Source: Falsiroseomonas bella
GTDB taxonomy: Bacteria; Pseudomonadota; Alphaproteobacteria; Acetobacterales; Acetobacteraceae
Reading direction: 5' to 3'
Assembly: GCF_003173615.1 (NCBI RefSeq)
Contig: NZ_QGNA01000001.1
Coordinates: forward strand, 434,001-498,000
DNA: 64,000 nucleotides
The notes under the pieces were generated by a model. It saw nothing but the letters and a program-made list of their open reading frames with translations. It made no database searches and was not told where the DNA came from. A program made the translations under genes and the position numbers. Shown in pieces: positions 11,194 to 22,419 of this stretch (its first letter is position 1; every line of letters starts with the position of its first letter).

Positions 11194-12099
11194 TCACTGT
11201 GCGGCGATCCGCCCCGGCGCCGCCAGTTCCGCGACGAGGAAGTCGCGGAACACCGCCACCCGCTTGGAGTGCCGCAGCTCCTCCGGATAGACGAAATAGG
11301 CCTCGATCCGGGGCGCCTTCAGCTCCGGCAGCACCTGCACCAGCCCCTCCAGCTCCTCGCCCATGTAGTCGGGCAGCGCGGCGAGGCCGAGGCCGCTGCG
11401 AACCGCCTGCAGGATGCCGGGCAGCGAGTTCAGCTCCAGCACCGCGCGGCGCGGCGCGCCGGGGCGCCGGCCGGCCTCCGCCAGCCAGTTCACGCTCTCG
11501 ATCGGGGGACGGTAGTCGCCATAGACGATCATGCGGTGGGCATCGAGGTCCTCGGCCCGCTGCGGCATGCCGAAGCGCTTGAGGTAGTCGGGCGCGCCGC
11601 AGACCCGCCAGTTGAAGCTGCCGAGATTGCGCTGGATCAGGTCCGGCTGCCGCGGCGGATGCATGCGGATCGCCACATCGGCCTCGCGCATCGCCAGGTC
11701 GAGATCGGCGTCGTCGAGCAGCACGGTCAGCGAGACATCCGGGTGCAGCTGCAGGAAGCGGTGCAGTCGCGGTGCCAGCCAGACGCTGCCAAAGCCGGTG
11801 GTGGTGGTGACCTTGAGCCGGCCGGTGGGCTTCTCCCGGCTTTCCGTCAGCAGCGCCTCGGTCATCGCGAGCTTGGCGAAGACCTCGCGCACGGCGCGGT
11901 TCAGCGTCTCGCCCTGCTCGGTCAGGATCAGGCCGCGGGCGTGCCGGTGGAACAGCGGCACCTGCAGCGCTTCCTCCAGCGCCTGGATCTGCCGCGACAC
12001 GGCGGACTGGCTGAGGTTCAGCGTCTCGCCCGCATGGGTGAAGGATCCCGCCTCGGCGACGGCGTGGAACACACGCAGCTTGTCCCAGTCCAGCGGCAT
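11194..12099 (-). CDS. LysR-family transcriptional regulator
   Basis: Protein of 301 residues. The winged helix-turn-helix occupies residues ~4-63 (AVAEAGSFTHAGETLNLSQSAVSRQI), followed by a linker helix and a periplasmic-binding-protein-like effector domain (from ~92) of the GcvA/LTTR substrate-binding type. Lies 169 bases downstream of trxB on the same strand. The ligand is not predictable. Unlike most LysR regulators it has no divergent partner here. Confidence 0.9.
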   Translation of the reverse strand: MPLDWDKLRVFHAVAEAGSFTHAGETLNLSQSAVSRQIQALEEALQVPLFHRHARGLILTEQGETLNRAVREVFAKLAMTEALLTESREKPTGRLKVTTTTGFGSVWLAPRLHRFLQLHPDVSLTVLLDDADLDLAMREADVAIRMHPPRQPDLIQRNLGSFNWRVCGAPDYLKRFGMPQRAEDLDAHRMIVYGDYRPPIESVNWLAEAGRRPGAPRRAVLELNSLPGILQAVRSGLGLAALPDYMGEELEGLVQVLPELKAPRIEAYFVYPEELRHSKRVAVFRDFLVAELAAPGRIAAQ

Positions 12100-12196
12100 C
12101 CCCGCGGCGTCTCCCTGCAGGCGTGGCCCTTGAAGCGTTCCCCATCCGCGGCGGCGGAACGGGGCGACGGGCCCGCCAAGGCTTCTCCCGAGTCGT

Positions 12197-12223
12197 CAGG
12201 CTGCCATGAGCGGCGGCAGCCTG
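12197..12223 (-). terminator. Possible hairpin terminator after trxB
   Basis: Perfect 9-base inverted repeat (12197-12205 and 12215-12223) around a 9-base loop, 45 bases after the trxB stop codon. No T tract follows, so it may serve only as an RNA-stabilising hairpin. Confidence 0.35.
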
Positions 12224-12268
12224 GATAGAGACGATCGCACGCGGAACGCCGCGCGCGTCGCCGGTCCT

Positions 12269-13246
12269 TCAGTAGGCGGCGGCCGCCGGCGCGTCGGCCG
12301 GCGCATGGGCGAGGAACTTCTCCGCCTCCAGCGCCGCCATGCAGCCCGTGCCCGCGGCCGTCACCGCCTGGCGGTAGATGCGGTCCTGCACGTCGCCGGC
12401 GGCGAAGACGCCGGGCACCGAGGTGCGGGTGGTGCCAGGCTCCGTCAGGATGTAGCCCTCCGCATCCATCGCCACCTGGCCCTTGAACAGCGCGGTGGCC
12501 GGATCGTGGCCGATCGCGACGAAGACGCCGTGCACGGGCAGCTCGGATCGCGCATCGGTCTTGACGTTGCGCAGCGCCAGCGCGCGCGCCACCGGCACGC
12601 GGCCGGAAGTATCGGCCAGCACCGCCTCCACCACGCTGTCCCAGACGACCGAGACATTCTCCTTCGCGAAGAGGCGCTGCTGCAGGATCTTCTCCGACCG
12701 CAGCTCCCCGCGCCGGTGCACCAGCGTCACGTGGCGCGCGAGGTTGGAGAGATACAGCGCCTCCTCCGTCGCGGAATTGCCGCCGCCGATCACGGCAACG
12801 TCCTTGCCGCGGAAGAAGAACCCGTCGCAGGTGGCGCAGGCGGAGACACCGAAGCCCGAGAGCTCCTTTTCGCCCGGAATGCCGAGCCAGCGGGCCTGGG
12901 CGCCGGTGGCGATCACCACCGCCTCGGCCTCGTAGGTGTCGCCGGAATCGCCGGTGGCGCGGAACGGTCGGCGGCCGAGCTCGACCGCCGTGATCACGTC
13001 CTGCACGACCGTGGCGCCGACATGCTCGGCCTGGGCCTGCATCTGCTCCATCAGCCAGGGGCCCTGGATGGCCTCCGCGAAGCCCGGATAGTTCTCGACA
13101 TCGGTGGTGATGGTGAGTTGCCCGCCCGGCTGCAGCCCGGCGACCACCAGCGGCGCCAGGCCGGCGCGGGCGGCGTAGATGGCGGCCGTATAGCCCGCGG
13201 GGCCTGCGCCGATGACGAGGAGCCTGGTGCGGCGGTGTTCTGGCAC
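12269..13246 (-). CDS. trxB: Thioredoxin-disulfide reductase
   Basis: NADPH-dependent flavoenzyme of 325 residues that reduces thioredoxin. Visible parts are the FAD-binding VIGAGPAGYTAA motif (residues ~10-21), the redox-active CATC pair (~135-138), the NADPH-binding GGGNSATEEA motif and the FAD-binding GVFAAGDVQD near the C-terminus. The GTG at 13246 gives the standard length; the frame stays open farther upstream, but those residues are unlike TrxB. Divergent from an Lrp-type regulator, a common arrangement in alphaproteobacteria. Confidence 0.95.
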   Translation of the reverse strand: MPEHRRTRLLVIGAGPAGYTAAIYAARAGLAPLVVAGLQPGGQLTITTDVENYPGFAEAIQGPWLMEQMQAQAEHVGATVVQDVITAVELGRRPFRATGDSGDTYEAEAVVIATGAQARWLGIPGEKELSGFGVSACATCDGFFFRGKDVAVIGGGNSATEEALYLSNLARHVTLVHRRGELRSEKILQQRLFAKENVSVVWDSVVEAVLADTSGRVPVARALALRNVKTDARSELPVHGVFVAIGHDPATALFKGQVAMDAEGYILTEPGTTRTSVPGVFAAGDVQDRIYRQAVTAAGTGCMAALEAEKFLAHAPADAPAAAAY

Positions 13247-13359
13247 GGTTCGCGCTTCCGGATCGGGTGCGCTGCACCATATCGTCCAGTCGCGACGCTT
13301 GCTCAACCGGTTCCGCGATGTTCTTCGGCAGGACGCGGCAGGATCCGATCCGCGCCATC

Positions 13360-13387
13360 TTGCAAAAAAGTAATGTGGAACTATGTT
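13360..13387 (+). promoter_or_regulatory. Predicted sigma-70 promoter of the Lrp-type gene
   Basis: TTGCAA at 13360-13365, 16-base spacer, TATGTT at 13382-13387, in a clearly AT-rich patch between trxB and the Lrp gene. Being in the divergent gap, it may also be the site of Lrp autoregulation. Confidence 0.5.
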
Positions 13388-13427
13388 ACGCGCGGAATGT
13401 ATGCGAATGCATGGAAGAGGCGCGACG

Positions 13428-13922
13428 ATGCGACGGTACGACCTGCCCGACCTGGACGCGGTTGACCGCCAGATCCTGGCCGAACTGCAGGCGGATGGCC
13501 GGATGACGAATGTCGAGCTGGCCCGCCGCGTGGGGCTCTCCGCCCCGCCCTGCCTGCGCCGGGTCCGGCGCCTGGAGGAACAAGGCATCATCCGCGGCTA
13601 CCATGCGGATCTCGACCCGCAGGTGCTGGGATGGCAGATCACCTTCTTCGCCCTGGTCGGGCTGGAGACGCAGAAGGAGGCGGTGCTCTCCGCCTTCGAG
13701 CGCATGGTGACCTCGTGGCCGGAGGTGCGGGAGTGCCACATGATCCGCGGCGGGGGCGACTTCCTGCTCCGGCTGGTCGCGCGGGACACGCAGCACGAGA
13801 ATGCGCTGACCTCGCGCCTGACCGAGGCGCCGCACGTGCTGCGCGTGCAGACCATGCCGACCATCCGCACCGCCCAGGACCTCTCCGGCGTGCCGGTGGA
13901 GCGCGAGACCGAGCCGGCCTGA
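13428..13922 (+). CDS. Lrp/AsnC-family transcriptional regulator
   Basis: Protein of 164 residues: an AsnC-type helix-turn-helix (residues ~8-60; DAVDRQILAELQADGRMTNVELARRVGLS) and a C-terminal RAM (amino-acid sensing) domain. The ATG at 13428 follows an AAGAGG Shine-Dalgarno and puts the start directly before the DNA-binding domain; a start 45 bases upstream (13383) would fall inside the predicted promoter. The stop codon overlaps the putative start of the downstream hydrolase. Confidence 0.9.
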   Translation: MRRYDLPDLDAVDRQILAELQADGRMTNVELARRVGLSAPPCLRRVRRLEEQGIIRGYHADLDPQVLGWQITFFALVGLETQKEAVLSAFERMVTSWPEVRECHMIRGGGDFLLRLVARDTQHENALTSRLTEAPHVLRVQTMPTIRTAQDLSGVPVERETEPA

Positions 13923-15274
13923 CGCGCTGGCTGGCGCCGGCGCTGATCGCCGGCGCAGTGCTGCTCGGCGGTGACCGCCCGGCGCGTGCCTTCGGCGCCT
14001 TCCCGGCAGCCTGCCCGCCCGGCATGCCCGCCGACATCGCCTGCTGGCGCGGCGAGGACGACAACGGCGCGCATCTGCTGCTGGCCCGCCCGGCGAACTG
14101 GAACGGCCGGCTCATGGTCCACATCCATGGCGGGCCGCGCATGGCCAGGCCCGGTCCGCACACCTCGGACGAGGACCTGCTGCGCGACGTCGAGATGCTG
14201 CAGCATGGCTGGGCCTTCGCCGCGACCAGCCGCCGTGCCGGCGGGTTCGGGGTGCTGCGCGCGGCCGAGGATACGGAGAACGCCCGCCGCGCAGCCGTCG
14301 CGGTGTTCGGCCAGCCGCGCCTGACCATCCTGCGCGGCCAGTCCTGGGGCGGGAATGTCGGCGCCCGCGCGGTCGAGGCGATGAACGCGCCGGGGCCGGA
14401 CGGGCGGCGCCCCTATGACGGCGCCCTGCTGACGGCCGCGGTGCTGACCGGGCCGACACGGGCCTACGACATGCGCGTGGACCTGCGCGCCGCCTTCCAG
14501 GCGGTCTGCGGCACGCTGCCGGCTCGCGGCGAGCCGGCCTACGCGGTCACGCTCGGCCAGGCGCGCGGCCATCGCCTGACGCGCGAGCAGGTGATCGCGC
14601 GCTACCTGGCTTGCACCGGGGCGGACAAGGCGCCGGAGCAGCGCAGCCCTGCGCAGCGCCGCGCACTCTCCGACCTCGCCGCGGCCAGCCGCATCCCGGA
14701 GGCGGCGATCCCCATCCATCTCTGGTGGGCGACGCAGGTCTTCGCCGACATCGCCTGGAACATCACCGGCGGCCGCAGCGCCTTCGGCAATGACGGGGTC
14801 CAGTATCGCGGCACCTCGGACGACGCGGCCTTCAACGCCCGCGTCCCCCGCATCAGCCCGGACCCCGAGGCGCGCGCGCTGCTGGCCGCCGATGGCGACC
14901 CGACCGGCCGCATCACCGTGCCGGTCCTGACGCTGCACGGCATCGGCGACCTGACCGTCTTCGTCGAGCACCAGGCCGCCTACCGGGAAACCGTAGCGCG
15001 CGCCGGCATGGCCGAGCGCCTGGTGCAGGTCTTCGTGGACGAGGACAACCACACGAGGCTCTCGCCCGTGCTCTATCCGGCGGCGCTGGATGCGCTGGTC
15101 GCCTGGATCGAGCGCGGCGAGAAGCCGACGCCCGCCGCCCTGCAGATGCGCTGCCTCGGCCTGCAATGGGTCTATCCGGGCGATTGCCGGATCGTGCCGG
15201 ACTACGTGCCGCAGCCCTGGGAAGCGCGGGTCAATCCGCGCGGCGGGTCGGGGACGATCACCGCGCGGCGCTGA
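13919..15274 (+). CDS. Secreted alpha/beta hydrolase (probable CTG start)
   Basis: Protein of up to 451 residues with an alpha/beta-hydrolase fold. The nucleophile elbow is GQSWGG; a late Asp in LHGIGDLTVF and a His in DEDNHTRLSP would complete the triad. An HGGP oxyanion-type motif lies near residue 80. The N-terminus TRWLAPALIAGAVLLGG... ends in ARA and reads as a full signal peptide, but no ATG, GTG or TTG precedes it in frame. The CTG at 13919 overlaps the Lrp stop (CTGA); the first canonical start, GTG 13958, would cut the signal peptide. Substrate unknown; resembles lipoprotein-like esterases/peptidases. Confidence 0.72.
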   Translation: MTRWLAPALIAGAVLLGGDRPARAFGAFPAACPPGMPADIACWRGEDDNGAHLLLARPANWNGRLMVHIHGGPRMARPGPHTSDEDLLRDVEMLQHGWAFAATSRRAGGFGVLRAAEDTENARRAAVAVFGQPRLTILRGQSWGGNVGARAVEAMNAPGPDGRRPYDGALLTAAVLTGPTRAYDMRVDLRAAFQAVCGTLPARGEPAYAVTLGQARGHRLTREQVIARYLACTGADKAPEQRSPAQRRALSDLAAASRIPEAAIPIHLWWATQVFADIAWNITGGRSAFGNDGVQYRGTSDDAAFNARVPRISPDPEARALLAADGDPTGRITVPVLTLHGIGDLTVFVEHQAAYRETVARAGMAERLVQVFVDEDNHTRLSPVLYPAALDALVAWIERGEKPTPAALQMRCLGLQWVYPGDCRIVPDYVPQPWEARVNPRGGSGTITARR

Positions 15275-15284
15275 GCGGCACCGA

Positions 15285-16535
15285 TCAGCCCCGCCGCACC
15301 TCGTAGTTGCCGGCGCGCAGCGCGGCGATGATGGCGTTGCCCTGGGCAGCGTCGCGCACCTCCACCATCAGGTGCAGCTCGGTGCTCTGCACGGTCGGCG
15401 CGCCGAACAGTTGCTGGTGCTGCACCTCGATCACGTTGCCGCCAAGATCGGAGATGCGCTTGGCAATGTCGGCCAGCATGCCGGGCCGGTCGGGGATGTC
15501 GAAATGCAGGCGCAGCAGGCGGCCGTCGCGCAGCAGCTGCCGCAGCAGCACGTTCGACAGCGCACGCGCATCGATGTTGCCGCCGCAGACGGGAATGCCG
15601 ACCGCCTTGCCCGCGAAGCGCTCCGGGAAGGCGAGCACGGCGGCGAGCCCCGCCGCGCCGGCGCCCTCGGCCACCACCTTCGCACCCTCCGCCAGCAGCG
15701 CGATGGCTTCCTCGACCGCGCGCTCCGGCACGACCAGCACGTCGAGGCCGAGGCGCTTGATCAGCGCGAAGGGCAGCTCGCCCACGTCGCGCACGGCGAT
15801 GCCCTCCGCAACCGTCGGGCCGCCGACCTGCACGGGCTTGCCGGCCAGGCGTTGCGCCATGGCCGAATAGGCCTCGACCTCCACGCCGTAGACGGTCGCG
15901 CCGGGCTTCATCTCATGCGCGGCCGTGGCGCAGCCAGCGAGCAGCCCGCCGCCGCCGACGGGCACGGCGAGGGTGTCGATCTCCGGCGCATCCTCCAGCA
16001 TCTCGAGCGCGGCGGTGCCCTGGCCGGCGATCACGCCGGGATCGTCATAGGGATGCAGGAAGAACAGCCCCTCGCGCAGCGAGAGATCGAGCGCATGCGC
16101 GGCGGCTTCGGCCAGCGTCTCCCCGTGCAGCACCACGCGCGCGCCCCAGCCTTCGGTGCGCGTCACCTTCGTCGCCGGCGTGTAGCGCGGCATCACGATG
16201 GTGGCGCGGATGCCGGCGAGCGAGGCGTGGCGCGCCACGGCCTGCGCATGGTTGCCGGCGGACATGGCGATCACGCCGGCCTCGCGCTCGCGCGGCGAGA
16301 GCAGCGCGATGCGGTTGGCGGCGCCGCGTTCCTTGAAGGCGCCGGTGGCCTGCAGGTTGTCGAGCTTCAGGAAGATGGAGGCGCCAGTGACGCGGGAAAG
16401 CGTCTCGCAGCGGATGGTCGGCGTGCGCAGCACCGCGCCCTGAATGCGCGCCGCCGCCGCACGGACATCGGCAAGGGTGACATGGGCGGCCGGGGGCGCA
16501 TCGAGGGCCGCGGCCTCGCCGCGCATCGGGGGCAT
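15285..16535 (-). CDS. ilvA: Threonine ammonia-lyase with ACT domain
   Basis: PLP enzyme of 416 residues that deaminates threonine to 2-oxobutanoate. The PLP lysine sits in GAFKERGA (~residue 69), the phosphate-binding loop is VGGGGLL, and residues ~330-416 form an ACT regulatory domain (FDIPDRPGMLADIAKRIS). This catabolic/short IlvA layout has one ACT domain. It begins 7 bases after greA, so the two are probably cotranscribed. Symbol by family; tdcB-type naming is also defensible. Confidence 0.9.
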   Translation of the reverse strand: MPPMRGEAAALDAPPAAHVTLADVRAAAARIQGAVLRTPTIRCETLSRVTGASIFLKLDNLQATGAFKERGAANRIALLSPREREAGVIAMSAGNHAQAVARHASLAGIRATIVMPRYTPATKVTRTEGWGARVVLHGETLAEAAAHALDLSLREGLFFLHPYDDPGVIAGQGTAALEMLEDAPEIDTLAVPVGGGGLLAGCATAAHEMKPGATVYGVEVEAYSAMAQRLAGKPVQVGGPTVAEGIAVRDVGELPFALIKRLGLDVLVVPERAVEEAIALLAEGAKVVAEGAGAAGLAAVLAFPERFAGKAVGIPVCGGNIDARALSNVLLRQLLRDGRLLRLHFDIPDRPGMLADIAKRISDLGGNVIEVQHQQLFGAPTVQSTELHLMVEVRDAAQGNAIIAALRAGNYEVRRG

Positions 16536-16542
16536 CGCGGCG

Positions 16543-17016
16543 CTACGCGAAGCGGACGCCCGCGATCTCGTAGACCTTGGAGCCGCCTGGCGCAGGCACC
16601 TCCACGCTGTCGCCGATCTTCTTGCCCATCAGCGCCTTGGCCAGCGGCGAGGAGATGGAGATGGAGCCGGTCTTCATGTCCGCCTCGTACTGGCCGACGA
16701 TGCGGTAGGTCTTCTCGTCCTCCGTCTCCTCGTCCACCACGGTGACATGGGCGCCGAAGCGCACCTGGTCGCCGGACAGCTTGGAGGTGTCGATCACCTC
16801 GACGGAGGGGATGATGCTCTCGAGCTCGGTGATGCGGCCCTCGATGAAGGACTGACGCTCGCGCGCCGCGTGATACTCGGCATTCTCGGAGAGGTCGCCA
16901 TGCGCCCGCGCCTCCGCGATGGCGCGGATCACCGCGGGCCGCTCCTCGGCCTTAAGCTGGCGCAACTCGTCCTGCAGGCGCGCGAGACCTTCCGCGGTCA
17001 TCGGGAACTTCTGCAC
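16543..17016 (-). CDS. greA: Transcription elongation factor GreA
   Basis: Protein of 157 residues: an N-terminal coiled coil (residues ~1-75) with the acidic tip motif [12 protein letters not shown] that enters the RNA polymerase channel and stimulates cleavage of backtracked RNA, then a C-terminal FKBP-like domain with the [14 protein letters not shown] signature. Starts with GTG behind GAAGGAAGG. Lies after the carB terminator, so it likely has its own promoter in the 107-base gap. Confidence 0.96.
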   Translation of the reverse strand: MQKFPMTAEGLARLQDELRQLKAEERPAVIRAIAEARAHGDLSENAEYHAARERQSFIEGRITELESIIPSVEVIDTSKLSGDQVRFGAHVTVVDEETEDEKTYRIVGQYEADMKTGSISISSPLAKALMGKKIGDSVEVPAPGGSKVYEIAGVRFA

Positions 17017-17089
17017 GTCACGTCCTTCCTTCAGACGGCCGCCGGGCCGGCGCCAACGGGTTCGATCCGGCCTGGCAAGAAAGCAGAGA

Positions 17090-17121
17090 GGGCGGCGGAG
17101 GGAGGTTCCCTGCCGCCGCCC
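17090..17121 (-). terminator. Intrinsic terminator after carB
   Basis: Fourteen-base stem (17090-17103 with 17107-17121, one bulged base) and a GGT loop, followed by TCTCTGCTTTCTT on the minus strand. Directly downstream of the carB stop. Confidence 0.8.
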
Positions 17122-17123
17122 GC

Positions 17124-20360
<3,237 letters not shown>

Positions 20361-20442
20361 GGTCAGCCCTTCGGCGGAATCTTGAGAGGGGAGTAAGGCG
20401 GCCGGGGCATGGCCACGCAGGAGATCGGAACGGAGATGCCGC

Positions 20443-20742
20443 TCATGCCGCGCGCCTCCGCGCCCACCACAGCAGCGCGCCATGCAGCACCGCCAGGATG
20501 GCGAGCAGCGGCAGGATCTGCAGGATGGCGAAGAGGCCGAGATAGAGCATCGCCAGTGCGAAGATCGCCGGCGGCCCCCAGGCCAGCACGGCATAGGCGA
20601 GCAGCATCAGCCCGGCGGCCGCGACCAGCGCGGCCGCGGCGGCAGGCCAGAAGCCGCGCCGGCGCATCGTCAGGAAGCAGCCGATGCCGAGCGCATAGGC
20701 GGCCATCCGCGCGATCTCCGGCACGTCGTCCGTCGCGGGCAT
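20443..20742 (-). CDS. Hypothetical small membrane protein
   Basis: Protein of 99 residues with about three hydrophobic helices and a Trp-Ala-Arg-rich basic end. No recognised family. Its ATG at 20742 overlaps the stop of the preceding small gene (TGATG), a sign of coupled translation. Sits inside the carA-carB interval. Confidence 0.6.
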   Translation of the reverse strand: MPATDDVPEIARMAAYALGIGCFLTMRRRGFWPAAAAALVAAAGLMLLAYAVLAWGPPAIFALAMLYLGLFAILQILPLLAILAVLHGALLWWARRRAA

Positions 20743-21008
20743 CACGATCCGCGCTCCTGCTTGCGGGCGACCCACAGCAGCATCGGCAGCGTCAGCAGAT
20801 GCGGCACCATCCAGAACAGCGTCAGCGGCAGCCAGCGCTCGGAATCGGCCAGCAGGAAGGGTGTCGCGCCATGCACGACGGCGGAGATGCCGAAGGCGGT
20901 CAAGGCGGCACGCATGGGCGGGTAGAGCTTGCGAAGCGCCTGCGCCAGCATGAACAGCACCAGCCCCGAATAGGCGAGCGCGAAAAGGCCGAGGGCGGGC
21001 AGGTTCAT
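20742..21008 (-). CDS. Hypothetical small membrane protein
   Basis: Protein of 88 residues, three hydrophobic segments (about 5-25, 34-52, 60-78) and a charged KQERGS tail. No recognised family. Follows the LysE gene by 15 bases and is coupled to the next small membrane protein gene. The pair has similar size and topology, which suggests partners. Confidence 0.6.
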   Translation of the reverse strand: MNLPALGLFALAYSGLVLFMLAQALRKLYPPMRAALTAFGISAVVHGATPFLLADSERWLPLTLFWMVPHLLTLPMLLWVARKQERGS

Positions 21009-21023
21009 GCGGCCATCCCCATC

Positions 21024-21659
21024 TCAGCCGCGGCCGCTGTCGGTGGCGAGCTTCACGGCGATCAGCCCGAGTGCCGCGCCCAGCACCCAGCGCTGCACGG
21101 CCATCCACACCGGCTTGGTGGAGAGGAACCGCGCCGCGCCGGCCGCGCCATAGACCAGCACCGCATCCCAGGCGGCGCAGACGGCGATCTGCAGCGCGCC
21201 GAGCATCGTCGCCTGCAGGAACAGGCTGCCGCGATCGGGATCGAGGAAGGGCGGGAGCACCGCCATGTAGAACAAAGCGACCTTCGGGTTCAGCGCCGCG
21301 GTGGCGAAGCCCACGCCGAACAGGCGCGCTGGCGGCTCCTGCGGCAGCTTTCGGGGCGCAAACAGCGGCTGCCCGCCCGGCTTCACGCATTGCCAGGCGA
21401 GATAGAGCAGGTAGATCGCGCCGCCGATGCGCAGCACGTCCCAGGCATAGGGAATCGCCAGCAGCGCCGCCGTGATGCCCGCCGCCGCGCAGAGCATGAT
21501 GAACAGCGATCCCGCCTGGCACCCGACCAGCGAGATCATCCCCGCGCCCACGCCCTGCGCGAGCGAGCGCGAGACGAGATAGAGCATGTTCGGCCCCGGC
21601 GTGATCGCGAGGCCGAGCGACAGCGCGGCGAAGACGAGAAGCGTCTCTGCGCTGGGCAT
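21024..21659 (-). CDS. LysE/RhtB-family amino-acid exporter
   Basis: Protein of 211 residues with six helices. The ITPGPNMLYLVSRSLAQG signature near residue 19 and the FATAALNPKVALFY motif in the middle are typical of the LysE superfamily, which exports amino acids or homoserine lactones. Three bases separate it from the SDR gene, so it belongs to the same transcript. Confidence 0.88.
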   Translation of the reverse strand: MPSAETLLVFAALSLGLAITPGPNMLYLVSRSLAQGVGAGMISLVGCQAGSLFIMLCAAAGITAALLAIPYAWDVLRIGGAIYLLYLAWQCVKPGGQPLFAPRKLPQEPPARLFGVGFATAALNPKVALFYMAVLPPFLDPDRGSLFLQATMLGALQIAVCAAWDAVLVYGAAGAARFLSTKPVWMAVQRWVLGAALGLIAVKLATDSGRG

Positions 21660-21662
21660 GGC

Positions 21663-22418
21663 TCAGCCCTGGGTCGAGTACCCGCCATCCACCGGGATGG
21701 CTGCGCCGGTCACGAAGGCGGCGGCGTCGGAAGCGAGGAAGGCGGCGATGCCCGCGAAATCCGCGGGATCGCCCCAGCGCTTCGCCGGCACGCGCGCCAT
21801 CACGCTGTCATGCAGCGTGGGAACGTCCTTGCGCGCCTGCCGCGTCAGCGCCGTGTCGATCCAGCCGGGCAGGATGGCGTTGGCCGTGATGCCGTCGGCC
21901 GCCCAGGCGCTGGCGAGCGACTTCGTGTACTGCACCACCGCGCCCTTGGACGCGCCATATGCCGGCGAGAAGGGCACGCCGAAGAGCGACAACATCGAGC
22001 CGATGTTGATCACCCGCCCGCGTGCCGATGCCTTCAGCGCCGGATAGGCGGCGCGCGTCAGGCGCATCAGCGCGGTGAGGTTGGTGTCGAGGACGGTCGC
22101 CCATTCCTCGTCGGTGACGAGCTCGGGCCGCTTGCGGATGTTGGTGCCGGCATTGTTCACCAGGATGTCGAGCCGCCCGGCCAGCGCCAGCACGTCGGCA
22201 AGCAGCGTCTCCGCCGCGCCCGTCGCGGTCAGGTCCGCCTGGAAGGCCGCCGCGCCCGTGCCGAGTTCGGCCAGCGCCGCCGCGTTCTTCGCCGCGTCGC
22301 GCCCGGTGATCATCACCCGCGCGCCGCAGGCGGCAAGGCCCTTCGCCATGCCGAGCCCGATGCCGCCATTGCCGCCGGTGACGAGCGCGACGCGGCCGGT
22401 GAGGTCGAACAGCGACAT
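21663..22418 (-). CDS. SDR-family oxidoreductase (KduD/FabG-like)
   Basis: Short-chain dehydrogenase of 251 residues. The NAD(P)-binding motif TGGNGGIG (residues ~14-21), NNAG (~87), and the catalytic Ser - Tyr - Lys set (INIGSMLS, YGASK) are intact; the C-terminus ends with the usual PVDGGYSTQG. The overall pattern resembles 2-deoxy-D-gluconate 3-dehydrogenase, but the substrate is not certain. Starts one base after the carA stop codon. Confidence 0.88.
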   Translation of the reverse strand: MSLFDLTGRVALVTGGNGGIGLGMAKGLAACGARVMITGRDAAKNAAALAELGTGAAAFQADLTATGAAETLLADVLALAGRLDILVNNAGTNIRKRPELVTDEEWATVLDTNLTALMRLTRAAYPALKASARGRVINIGSMLSLFGVPFSPAYGASKGAVVQYTKSLASAWAADGITANAILPGWIDTALTRQARKDVPTLHDSVMARVPAKRWGDPADFAGIAAFLASDAAAFVTGAAIPVDGGYSTQG

Positions 22419-22419
22419 C

